Assembly (NCBI GenBank): GCA_002311645.1
Contig: DBYW01000049.1
Location: forward strand, 1 to 17,556
Reading direction: 5' to 3'
DNA from: Bacteroidales bacterium UBA1176
Lineage (GTDB): Bacteria; Bacteroidota; Bacteroidia; Bacteroidales; WCHB1-69
DNA length: 17,556 nt
The notes beneath the pieces are model-generated. The model worked only from the letters and a program-made list of their open reading frames with translations. It did not search any database and was not told the DNA's origin. Below, piece by piece: positions 1 to 7,622 of the stretch. Both the position numbers and the translations under genes were made by a program. Numbering within the stretch: position 1 is the stretch's first letter; the number at the start of each line of letters is the position of its first letter.

Positions 1-1
1 C

Positions 2-655
2 CTAACGGGGATGAGAACCACGCCGCTCCATCTCCTGCCGTATCTTCTCCGCCAACTCGAAATCCTCGCTCTCCACCGCCCCGTCCAACAAGGATTGGAG
101 CTCTTCTTCGCTCATCTCTTTCAGCTTGGAGTCGATGAAGGCCTCCGGCAAAGGCTCGCCACCCGCTTCTTCAAGCGCGTCCGCCAACTCATTGTATTCG
201 CTGAAAAGATGATCCTCCTCCTCTTCATCCTCCTCCTCGTGCTTTTTGTCCACCATACAGTTGGCCTCGAAGATGGCGGTGTCCATAAAGAAGGGGGCGT
301 TGAATTTCAACGCCAACGCGATGGCATCCGACGGGCGTGCGTCCAAATGGAAGACCTTGTTGTCGCTGCCAATCATCACCATATCGGCAAAATAGACGCC
401 GTTTTCGTAGTGCACAATGTTGACTTCCACCAACAGACTGCCGTAATGGTCTGCCAAGGAGACAAACAACTCGTGCGTCAGCGGCCGGTGGGTGGGCGAC
501 TGGTTGAGCTCCACCAAGATGGCACGCGCCTCGCTCATCCCGATGATGACGGGCACATAACGCTCGCCCTCCTTCTCTTTCAAGATCAGAGAGAAAGCCT
601 CCGAAGGCTGGGCGGCGGCGTGGATGTCGGCAACCGAGAGCTCTGTTTTTTCCAT
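2..655 (-). CDS. Bifunctional nuclease (BFN/DUF151) family protein with C-terminal UVR motif
   Basis: A complete gene of 217 aa, starting at ATG 655 and stopping at TAG 4-2. Residues about 1-135 form a BFN domain. Its recognisable core is DARPSDAIALALKFNAPFF at 105-123, with PVIIGMSEARAI near 35-46. A very acidic linker (about 139-148) follows. The C-terminus (about 182-211) has the UvrB/UvrC-type pattern AVESEDFELAEKIRQEM, a coiled-coil interaction motif. BFN proteins are a widespread family with reported DNase/RNase activity in plants, and the bacterial role is poorly defined. The BFN plus UVR arrangement at this length is common in Bacteroidota. The gene lies 68 bp downstream of purL on the same strand. 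I see no promoter box in that gap, so co-transcription with purL is likely (inference). The family call is solid; the activity is not shown by sequence alone. Confidence 0.9.
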   Translation of the reverse strand: MEKTELSVADIHAAAQPSEAFSLILKEKEGERYVPVIIGMSEARAILVELNQSPTHRPLTHELFVSLADHYGSLLVEVNIVHYENGVYFADMVMIGSDNKVFHLDARPSDAIALALKFNAPFFMDTAIFEANCMVDKKHEEEDEEEEDHLFSEYNELADALEEAGGEPLPEAFIDSKLKEMSEEELQSLLDGAVESEDFELAEKIRQEMERRGSHPR

Positions 656-670
656 AAGGCGTCGTTGAAT

Positions 671-730
671 TTGGCTATTAGCTATTGGCTGTTGGCTATT
701 GGATTTTGGTTTTTGGTGGTTGGCTATTGG
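671..730. repeat. Short degenerate TTGGCTATT repeat between purL and the BFN gene
   Basis: Sixty bases of low-complexity repeat. TTGGCTATT occurs exactly at 671-679, 692-700 and 720-728. Between these are related variants such as GCTATTGGCTG, GGATTTTGG and TTTTTGGTGG. On the minus strand the unit reads CCAATAGCC, and its TAG is the purL stop codon (726-724). The repeat therefore begins inside the last codons of purL and fills most of the 68-bp gap to the BFN gene. There is no constant spacer, so it is not a CRISPR array, and it forms no strong hairpin. Confidence 0.7.
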
Positions 731-3700
731 CGGAAGTAGTTGACGGCGTTTTGGAAGATATCCTGCTCCTTGTTGCCGTCGATGTTCTTGTACAGATTCT
801 CACCCTTGCGCTCGCTGTGTCCCATCTTGCCGAGGATGAGTCCGTCTTGCGAGACGATGCCCTCGATGGCGTAGAACGAGCCGTTGGGGTTGTCCACCGG
901 ATTCATACTCACATTGCCGTTTTCATCGCAGTACTGGAAGGCCACCTGGCCGTGCTCGAACAACTCCTTGGCCAATTGCTCGTTGACCACAAACTTGCCC
1001 TCTCCGTGGCTGACGGCTATCTGGTGAACGTCGCCCACCTGGAAGGAGGAGAGCCACGGCGATGCCACCGTGCCCACGCGCGTGCGCACGATGCGCGAGA
1101 TGTGGCGGTTGATGTTGTTGCGGTACAATGTCGGGGAGTCCGGCGTGATGTCACCCAACCGTCCGTAGGGGAGCAATCCCGATTTGACCAGCGCCTGGAA
1201 GCCGTTACAAATGCCCAGCACCAGTCCCTTGCGGGCTAAAAGACCGTTTACGGCAGCCTTGATCTTCGCATTGTTCAAGACAGTGGCGATGAACTTGCCG
1301 CTGCCGTCGGGCTCGTCGCCGGAGCTGAAGCCGCCGCTCAAGGCCATTATCTGCGACTCGTCGATGGCTGCCGCCAACTCGTCGATGGAGCGGTTGATTT
1401 CGGTCTCGTTGAGGTTGTTAAAGACGAAGATGCGCGGCTCGGCACCCGCGTCCTCAAACGCCTTGGCCGTGTCGTAGTCGCAGTTGGTGCCTGGGAATAC
1501 GGGAAGTATGACCTTCGGACGGGCCACCGGGTTCGGACACTTGGCCACAGGGGCGCACTGGCTGTTGATGGCAAACTCCGCGCCCGTGGATTGGGTTTCG
1601 TTGTCGGCCTGGTCCGGGTAGAGATTGAAATAGACGCCGCGCCAGCTTTGCAGACAAGCCTCCTTGTCGATCTTTTCCCCATTGATGATGAAGTCTTTGG
1701 ACACTTTGCCCAACTCGATGGCGAAATCGGCATCCAGCTTTTCGGTGGTCTCCACCACGAAACTGCCGTAGGCGTAGTCGAACAGGTTGAGGTCAGTGCG
1801 GATGTCGAATCCGAGGTCGTTGCCGAAGCTCATCTTGGCTAACGCCTCGGCAATACCGCCGTATTGCGGGGTGAACGCCGCCACAATGTTTCCGTTCAGT
1901 GTGTTTTGGTGTACAAAGTCAAATATTTTCTTCGTTTGCTGAATGTCGGGCAGGTTGTTTTCAATCTTGTTTTGTATGAAATAGAGGTAATGGCCCTCTT
2001 TCTTGAATTCGGGGGAGATGATGTTCTTGGCGTTCTCCGTTGTGATGGCGAAGGAGACGAAGGTGGGCGGGACGTGCAGGTTCTTGAAGGTGCCGCTCAT
2101 AGAGTCCTTGCCGCCCAGTGCGGCCAGGTCGAACTGCTTGAGCATCCAGACACAACCCAACATAGCAGCGCAGGGCTTGCCCCAGCGGGTCGGTTCGTGC
2201 CCCATCTTCTCGAAATATTCCTGGAAGGTGAATCGGATTTTTTTGTGGTCGGCACCCGTGGCCACAATCTTGGACATAGATTCCAGAATGGCGAACACGG
2301 CGGCGTGGAACGGCGAGCGCAAAGCGATGTAGGGATTGTACCCGAAGGCCATCACGCTGGCCGTGTTGGTGTGCCCGTGCAGCACAGGCAGCTTCTGCAC
2401 GGAGGCCTGCGTCTCCGTCAGCTGGCGCTTGCCACCGAAAGGCATCAGCACCGTGGTGGCGCCGATGGTGGCGTCGAACATCTCGATCAGCCCCTTCTGG
2501 GAGGCGACGTTGGGATTGGCGAGCATAGAGAGCATCTTCTCCTGCATCGTTGCGCCCGTCACGGGTTGGCCCTCCAGCACGTTGTCGGGGATGGCGTTGA
2601 CGATGGCTTCCGTCTTTTGCCGCACACCGTTGGTGTTGATGAAGTCGCGGCTGAGGTCCACGATGGTCTTGCCGCGCCACTTCATCGTCAGTCGGTTGGT
2701 GTCGGTGACCTTGGCGATGATGTTGGCCTCGATGTTCTCCTGACGGCAGTATTCGAAGAAGGCCTCCACATCTTTGGGATCCACCACAGCGCTCATACGC
2801 TCCTGCGATTCGCTGATGGCCACCTCCGTGCCGTTGAGGCCCTTGTATTTGGTTCTCACAGAGTCGAGGTCTATCTCCAGTCCGTCGGCCAACTCGCCGA
2901 TGGCGACGCTGACACCGCCCGCACCGAAGTCGTTGGACTTTTTGATCAGTCGCGTCACCTCAGGACGGCGGAAGAGATGCTGGATCTTGCGCTCCTCGGG
3001 CGCGTTGCCCTTCTGCACCTCGGCAGCGCAGGTGTCGAGCGACTTCTCGTTGTGCTCTTTGGAAGCACCGGTGGCGCCTCCGATACCGTCTCGGCCGGTG
3101 CGCCCGCCGAACATAATGATGATGTCGCCGGGTTGCGGTGACTCGCGGCGCACGTGACTCACCGGGGCAGCGCCCACTACAGCACCGATTTCCAGGCGCT
3201 TGGCCTTGTAGTCGTCGTGGTAGATTTCACGCACGTGCGTGGTGGCCAGGCCGATCTGGTTGCCGTAGGAGGAGTAGCCCGCCGCCGCATTCTTGGAGAT
3301 GACCGACTGCGGCAGTTTGCCCTCCAAAGTGGCGCTCATCGGGGCGTTGATATCGCCCGCGCCCGTGACGCGCAGGGCCTGATAGACGTAGCTGCGCCCG
3401 CTCAGCGGGTCGCGGATGGCACCGCCCACACAAGTGGCAGCCCCGCCGAAAGGCTCGATCTCAGTGGGGTGGTTGTGCGTCTCGTTCTTGTACATCAGCA
3501 ACCACGGCTCGATCTTGCCATCCACATCGACATTGATATAGATGCTGCAGGCATTGTTCTCTTCGGAAACTTCCATATCGTCCAGATGGCCTGCCTTGCG
3601 CTCGTATTTGCCGTTGATGGATGCCATATCCATCAGGGTTTGCGGTTTCTTCCGGTCGCCGTACAGCTCTTTCCGCATAGAAAGATATTGCTCGTATGCC

Positions 3701-4437
3701 GCCTGCAACTGGTGCTGCAGTCCGCAAGGCGTGAAGGTGATCTTCGTCAACTCGGTCTCGAAGGTGGTATGACGGCAGTGGTCGCTCCAGTAGGTGTCCA
3801 ACAACTTGATTTCCGTATCCGTGGGTTCACGATGCTCATCGTTCTTGAAATAGTCTTGGATGAAGGCGATGTCTTCCAACGACATTGCCAACCCTTGTGC
3901 AACGCGAAACGCCTCCAATTGCTCTTCGCTCCATTGGGTGAACCCTTCCACGATGGGCACCTCCTGCACCTCGGGATTCTCGGTCAGCTCCAACTTGCCC
4001 ATATCCTTCTCGCGGGCCTCCACTTCGTTGATGCAATATTTCTTGATATGCGCGAACTGCTCGGGTGTGAGGTCGGCATCGAAAATATAGAGCTTGGCGC
4101 TCTTGATGACCACTTCCGTCTTGGGATCAAGCAATGAGAGACACTGCATCGCGCTGTCGGCACGTTGGTCGAACTGGCCTGGCAGATACTCCACTGCCAG
4201 ATAGGTCAGCCCCTCCAGAGGGAACTCCTCGAGCAGGTTGTCCACCACGGGCTCCGACAATACGCCCACCTTGGCGCGTTCCAGCAATATATCGTCCACG
4301 TTGAAGATATCGTAAACGACCAGCTGGCGCAGGTGGCGGATGTTGAGATTGAAATTATGGTTGAGTGTCTCTTTCAGACTGATGGCTTCGACATCGAAAC
4401 CCGGTTTTTTTTCTACGAAAATACGAGCGTTGCGCAT
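724..4437 (-). CDS. purL: Phosphoribosylformylglycinamidine synthase, large single-chain type
   Basis: Catalyses the fourth step of purine synthesis: FGAR + glutamine + ATP gives FGAM. From ATG 4437 the protein has 1237 aa, usual for the large proteobacterial/Bacteroidota type that fuses synthase and glutaminase. Visible landmarks: an N-terminal FGAR-AT domain; SDHCRHTTF (about 218-226) and NETHNHPTEIEPFGG (about 318-332) of the first AIRS-like half; GGKDSMSGTF in the second half; and a glutaminase domain from about residue 973 with PGTNCDYDTAKAF, GICNGFQ (nucleophile Cys about 1077) and GHSERKG (His about 1207, Glu about 1209). Longer readings to ATG 4470 or TTG 4476 are possible. However, a -7 box covers 4471-4464, and the family N-terminus resembles MRNARIFVEK, so 4437 is preferred. 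It follows the phosphatase gene by 84 bp. The stop codon lies in a short repeat. Confidence 0.96.
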   Translation of the reverse strand: MRNARIFVEKKPGFDVEAISLKETLNHNFNLNIRHLRQLVVYDIFNVDDILLERAKVGVLSEPVVDNLLEEFPLEGLTYLAVEYLPGQFDQRADSAMQCLSLLDPKTEVVIKSAKLYIFDADLTPEQFAHIKKYCINEVEAREKDMGKLELTENPEVQEVPIVEGFTQWSEEQLEAFRVAQGLAMSLEDIAFIQDYFKNDEHREPTDTEIKLLDTYWSDHCRHTTFETELTKITFTPCGLQHQLQAAYEQYLSMRKELYGDRKKPQTLMDMASINGKYERKAGHLDDMEVSEENNACSIYINVDVDGKIEPWLLMYKNETHNHPTEIEPFGGAATCVGGAIRDPLSGRSYVYQALRVTGAGDINAPMSATLEGKLPQSVISKNAAAGYSSYGNQIGLATTHVREIYHDDYKAKRLEIGAVVGAAPVSHVRRESPQPGDIIIMFGGRTGRDGIGGATGASKEHNEKSLDTCAAEVQKGNAPEERKIQHLFRRPEVTRLIKKSNDFGAGGVSVAIGELADGLEIDLDSVRTKYKGLNGTEVAISESQERMSAVVDPKDVEAFFEYCRQENIEANIIAKVTDTNRLTMKWRGKTIVDLSRDFINTNGVRQKTEAIVNAIPDNVLEGQPVTGATMQEKMLSMLANPNVASQKGLIEMFDATIGATTVLMPFGGKRQLTETQASVQKLPVLHGHTNTASVMAFGYNPYIALRSPFHAAVFAILESMSKIVATGADHKKIRFTFQEYFEKMGHEPTRWGKPCAAMLGCVWMLKQFDLAALGGKDSMSGTFKNLHVPPTFVSFAITTENAKNIISPEFKKEGHYLYFIQNKIENNLPDIQQTKKIFDFVHQNTLNGNIVAAFTPQYGGIAEALAKMSFGNDLGFDIRTDLNLFDYAYGSFVVETTEKLDADFAIELGKVSKDFIINGEKIDKEACLQSWRGVYFNLYPDQADNETQSTGAEFAINSQCAPVAKCPNPVARPKVILPVFPGTNCDYDTAKAFEDAGAEPRIFVFNNLNETEINRSIDELAAAIDESQIMALSGGFSSGDEPDGSGKFIATVLNNAKIKAAVNGLLARKGLVLGICNGFQALVKSGLLPYGRLGDITPDSPTLYRNNINRHISRIVRTRVGTVASPWLSSFQVGDVHQIAVSHGEGKFVVNEQLAKELFEHGQVAFQYCDENGNVSMNPVDNPNGSFYAIEGIVSQDGLILGKMGHSERKGENLYKNIDGNKEQDIFQNAVNYFRQ

Positions 4438-4463
4438 AGTTGGATGGTTTCTGTTACGGGGTG

Positions 4464-4471
4464 CAAACATA
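4464..4471 (-). promoter_or_regulatory. Putative Bacteroidota -7 box (TATGTTTG) for purL
   Basis: On the minus strand TATGTTTG fits the Bacteroidota -7 consensus TAnnTTTG exactly. It would place the transcript start near 4457, about 20 nt before ATG 4437. I see no good -33 TTTG at the right distance; the upstream DNA is A/T-tract rich. The match supports purL having its own promoter and argues against starts at 4470 or 4476. Confidence 0.4.
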
Positions 4472-4521
4472 CTCAAAAAAAATGAATTTTTTGAGGATGT
4501 CTTTCCGAAAAAAACGTTGTG

Positions 4522-4983
4522 TCAACCCTGTTTCCCAAGAAGCTGTCGCAATAGCCTCTGACAACCCTCTTCCACATCCCTCCAGGTGGCGTCAAAGTCC
4601 CCCGTGTACCACGGGTCGGCCACGTCGCCCGGCCGGTCGGTGTAGTCCATCATCAGGGAGATCTTCCCGTCAATGTCCTCTCCGATGACACGTCGCAGGT
4701 TGCGGAGGTTGTAGCGGTCCATCGCAATGATGTGGTCAAAATGGCGATAATCGCCCCGCGTGATCTGGCGGGCAGTCTTCCCTTCGCATCCGATGCCGTG
4801 TTCGGCCAGCTTTCTTCGGGCAGGAGGATAGACGGGATTGCCGATCTCCTCCGTGGAGGTCGCCGCAGAGGCGATCTCAAAGAGATGAGCGACACCGGAA
4901 TCCTTTACCATCTTTTTCATTACAAATTCGGCCATTGGACTCCGGCAGATGTTGCCGTGACAGATGAAAAGTATCTTGATCAT
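4522..4983 (-). CDS. Low-molecular-weight protein-tyrosine phosphatase
   Basis: A complete 153-aa protein, normal for the low-molecular-weight PTP family, which dephosphorylates phosphotyrosine through a cysteinyl-phosphate intermediate. The P-loop CHGNICRS spans residues 8-15 (nucleophile Cys8, Arg14) right after the first beta strand. The general acid is Asp123 in VADPWYTGDF. All three catalytic elements are intact, so an active enzyme is expected. In bacteria these enzymes often act with tyrosine kinases on exopolysaccharide systems, but no such kinase is in this window. The gene starts 15 bp after the stop of the PD40/OmpA-like gene, so it probably shares that transcript. An arsenate reductase is less likely, because the DPWY acid motif is that of the phosphatases. 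Confidence 0.93.
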   Translation of the reverse strand: MIKILFICHGNICRSPMAEFVMKKMVKDSGVAHLFEIASAATSTEEIGNPVYPPARRKLAEHGIGCEGKTARQITRGDYRHFDHIIAMDRYNLRNLRRVIGEDIDGKISLMMDYTDRPGDVADPWYTGDFDATWRDVEEGCQRLLRQLLGKQG

Positions 4984-4998
4984 ACGATGCGAATGGTT

Positions 4999-6609
4999 TT
5001 ACGGGTTGGTTGTCTTCCCGCCGGTGATGATGATTTTCCGGTCTTTGGCGGCCTGCACTCCATATACGGTCTCCCGCGTTTCCTGGGTTGCGAAACTGCG
5101 TTGCACCGCTCCCTGCGGGTCGAGATGGATGATCAGACCGGGCTTTTTATTGTCCAGATAGGGAATGAAGAACCCGTTTTCGGTTTTGCGCAGATAATTG
5201 AGCAAACTGTAGATGCGGCGAGAGGAGAGATGCCGGTTGTAGTCGCTGTTGTGCAGCGGACTGGCATAGCCGCTGACGGTGATCTCCACGGTGTCGCCGT
5301 TGGCGAGCGCCTCGTGCAGATAATTTGTCAGTTTGAGGAGGCGCTCGTAGCCCGTCGCCACGGAATCCTTTAGGAATTGGGACATCTTCGCCTCTGCCTC
5401 GCGCCGCTCCGCCTCGGAAAGCCCACGTCCGGTTTCCTGCACGTACAAACGGTTGTCGGACATATACTGGGCGTATAGATCGGGATAATTGGTGCTCGTG
5501 GTGTCCGACAAGGAGCGAGGGTTAGGCTGGTCGTTTTGGAAATAGAGCACGATAGGCAACACGGAGGCGATCTTCTCATGTATGTCGGGCGTGTCAACGG
5601 GTGTCGTGTCCTTGGGCGTTTCCGGCAATTTCCACTGAAAGCGGAACAGGTCGTTGCAGCAAGTGTCCGACTCCTCCATGCCATCGTGGGGCCGGTTGGA
5701 GGAAAAATATCCGTTTTCCCCAAAAAAAGGATCGATGGTGAAGTAGAAGTCGTTATACTCCGAATTGAAGGGCACGCCCATGTTGGAAACTTGCTCCCAG
5801 CGGCCCAATGCGCCCGGACAATAGAAGATGTCGTAGTCCCCGATGCCGAGATGTTCGTCGGAACTGAAATAGAGCACCCCTTTGTGCTTGTCGTAGAAGG
5901 GCGTCACCTCATTGCCCTCTGTGTTGATGGTCGGACCGGCGTTGACCGGCGTTTGGTAGTGGCCGTCTTGTACAACGGAATACCAGATGTCCAATCCGCC
6001 AATGCCTTGCTTGCGGTCGGAAACGAAGTAGAGCACGTTCATGTTGTCTGTTTCCACCAGAAAGGGCTGTAGGGTGGTGGATCCCTCCGCATTGATGGCG
6101 GCTGGCAGCTTTTTGGGTTTCGACCAAATGTGCCCTTCTCGAGAACTTTGCCACAACGCGCACCGCAAGTCGCCGTCATTGTTGCGCGTGCAACGCGAAT
6201 AGATGAGCAGGTCCTGTTTTTCGTTGAAACAAAAGTTGCTGTTGAAAAATTTCAGGGAATTGATGTTGACCGGCAGCGCTTCGGCGGGAGCGTAGTTTCC
6301 TTCCGGAAGCAGTTTCGACTGGTAAATGTTGCAATACCAGCTGGTCTCGAAGAGATGATCCAAGTCCTCCTCGGCATTGGCACGCATGGAAGTGAAGAAG
6401 AAGGTGGAGTCGGGGAGCAGGCGTCCGCAGTATTCCGAGAAATGGGTGTTGACTTCGTCGGGCAGTGCTTCCACGAGTACGGGCAGTGTGTCGTTCAGGA
6501 TGAAGGCGCGCTGCTCTTTGCGTTGCCGTTCCGAGAGCTTGCCCACCTGTCCTTGTGCCGTCAACCCCATGAGGAGGAAAAGTATGATATGGTATGCGTG
6601 CGGTTTCAT
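4999..6609 (-). CDS. Exported PD40 (WD40-like) and OmpA-domain protein, PorE-like, T9SS-associated
   Basis: A 536-aa protein starting at ATG 6609, the last base of the preceding gene's TAA stop (TAATG), so translational coupling is likely. The reading frame is open further upstream, but that part overlaps the PorP-like gene. Residues 1-21 form a signal peptide ending near TAQGQ. Residues about 120-330 carry PD40-type beta-propeller repeats such as LYFVSDRKQGIGGLDIWYS and LYFSSDEHLGIGDYDIFY. After about 345 comes the LYFQNDQPNPRS element that precedes OmpA domains in T9SS-associated proteins. An OmpA/MotB-like region follows (about 441-475: SGYASPLHNSDYNRHLSSRR), expected to bind peptidoglycan. 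A PorP-like gene directly followed by a PD40/OmpA gene is a classic T9SS/gliding arrangement. I infer that it anchors an outer-membrane PorP-type complex to the cell wall. It is not PorE itself for certain. Confidence 0.85.
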   Translation of the reverse strand: MKPHAYHIILFLLMGLTAQGQVGKLSERQRKEQRAFILNDTLPVLVEALPDEVNTHFSEYCGRLLPDSTFFFTSMRANAEEDLDHLFETSWYCNIYQSKLLPEGNYAPAEALPVNINSLKFFNSNFCFNEKQDLLIYSRCTRNNDGDLRCALWQSSREGHIWSKPKKLPAAINAEGSTTLQPFLVETDNMNVLYFVSDRKQGIGGLDIWYSVVQDGHYQTPVNAGPTINTEGNEVTPFYDKHKGVLYFSSDEHLGIGDYDIFYCPGALGRWEQVSNMGVPFNSEYNDFYFTIDPFFGENGYFSSNRPHDGMEESDTCCNDLFRFQWKLPETPKDTTPVDTPDIHEKIASVLPIVLYFQNDQPNPRSLSDTTSTNYPDLYAQYMSDNRLYVQETGRGLSEAERREAEAKMSQFLKDSVATGYERLLKLTNYLHEALANGDTVEITVSGYASPLHNSDYNRHLSSRRIYSLLNYLRKTENGFFIPYLDNKKPGLIIHLDPQGAVQRSFATQETRETVYGVQAAKDRKIIITGGKTTNP

Positions 6610-7622
6610 TACATCAGGTCGTATGGACAAGGCTCCTTGCCGATTCGTTTTACGGTCTTTTTCTTGAAAATGTAGGACAATGTCAATTCCACACCCCCGC
6701 GGGCGTGCGTGGCCGCTACAAATTTCGAGACGTTGATGTCGTAGCCGACCCCCAGCCGTACGTTCTGCAAGTTGAAGAAGACGTCCATCACGATGGCATC
6801 GCTCCATCGGTAAAAGAGGCCTCCTCCCACGGAAAAAACCGTGGTGTAACTGTTCTTCCGCTGGAAATACTCGACATTCATCCCGAAGGTGTATTCGCTG
6901 AACCGACGCTGCCAACTGCTGTACAAGAGAGGCTCCAGGGCAAAGTCGTCGGTTATGCCGATTCGTGAGAGGAAATGGACGTTGTATTTGATGGGCAGTT
7001 GCTCAAAACTTTCACCAAAAACTTCGCGAGGACAGTTGAGGTGTGCAGCACTGGCTCCTAACTGAAAAGTGTTGCGTTTGTCAGGAGAAAAACTCCAAAA
7101 TACGCCCGCACCAATGTCAAAAAAAAATTGACGTGTGGTGGCAAAAAGTTCACTGCTCGACTGCGAAGGGTCGTAATGCCCATACATATACTGCTCGTCC
7201 CAACGTGCATCACTGAAATCAAGATAGTTGTGCAAAAGACCTCCGTACAGGCCGATCCCAATTTTGTGCTTGCCACTTCTTCCTATGTATTTGATGTAGG
7301 AAGCGGTGATCATTGCCTGCAGAGAGGTGTAGTTGAGAGAGCCTGCCTTGTCCGCAAGAAATGAGCCGCCGATGCCAATCAGCTCTTGCCGACGGTTGTT
7401 GCGATATACTGCAGCATCAATGCCCCCACCGAAAGTCTGAAAGGGCACCGTGACAGAATACCATTGGGAACGATAGGCGGCAGATGCTCTGAAAATCCCG
7501 TCGTAGGCGGCCGTTAGCGCAGGGTTCAAAGCAACAGGCTGGTCATAGAATTGGGAAAAGTGGTAGTTTTGTCCCCGTGCAGAGAAAAAAAAACAACAGA
7601 GTGCCACCAAAAACAGGATGAC
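6609..7622 (-). other. PorP/SprF-like module (C-terminal part of the fused frame; probably a separate protein)
   Basis: About 337 residues, the usual PorP/SprF size. It opens with QNYHFSQFYDQPVALNPAL, the hallmark of T9SS PorP/SprF-family outer-membrane proteins, and continues with alternating beta-strand segments ending in LTLSYIFKKKTVKR. Family members sit in the outer membrane beside PorK/N-type rings or SprB-type adhesins. Export needs an N-terminal signal peptide, but here the hydrophobic core sits right behind RarA residue 422. In-frame codons that could start a separate product are TTG at 7667-7665 and CTG at 7655-7653. Starting at the TTG would give a basic n-region (MRKYLRRCWNEKYKY) before the hydrophobic stretch, a good signal peptide. 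The only nearby ATG (7625-7623 region) is out of frame. The family call is firm; the start is unresolved. Confidence 0.8.

Noticed and set aside
671..730. CRISPR-like repeat
   Set aside because: The units are about 9 bp and degenerate, with no spacers of constant length and no cas genes.
1864..3141. A 425-codon open frame on the plus strand across purL
   Set aside because: It is antisense to conserved purL motifs, its product has no recognisable domain, and long antisense frames are expected opposite GC-rich genes.
4438..4521. Purine riboswitch upstream of purL
   Set aside because: The gap is only 84 bp and A/T-tract rich. The expected leader is about 20 nt and no aptamer-like pairing is visible.
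6610..6915. Upstream extension of the PD40/OmpA-like protein to 6915
   Set aside because: The extra residues are an out-of-frame reading of the PorP-like gene; the signal peptide and the TAATG junction fix the start at 6609.
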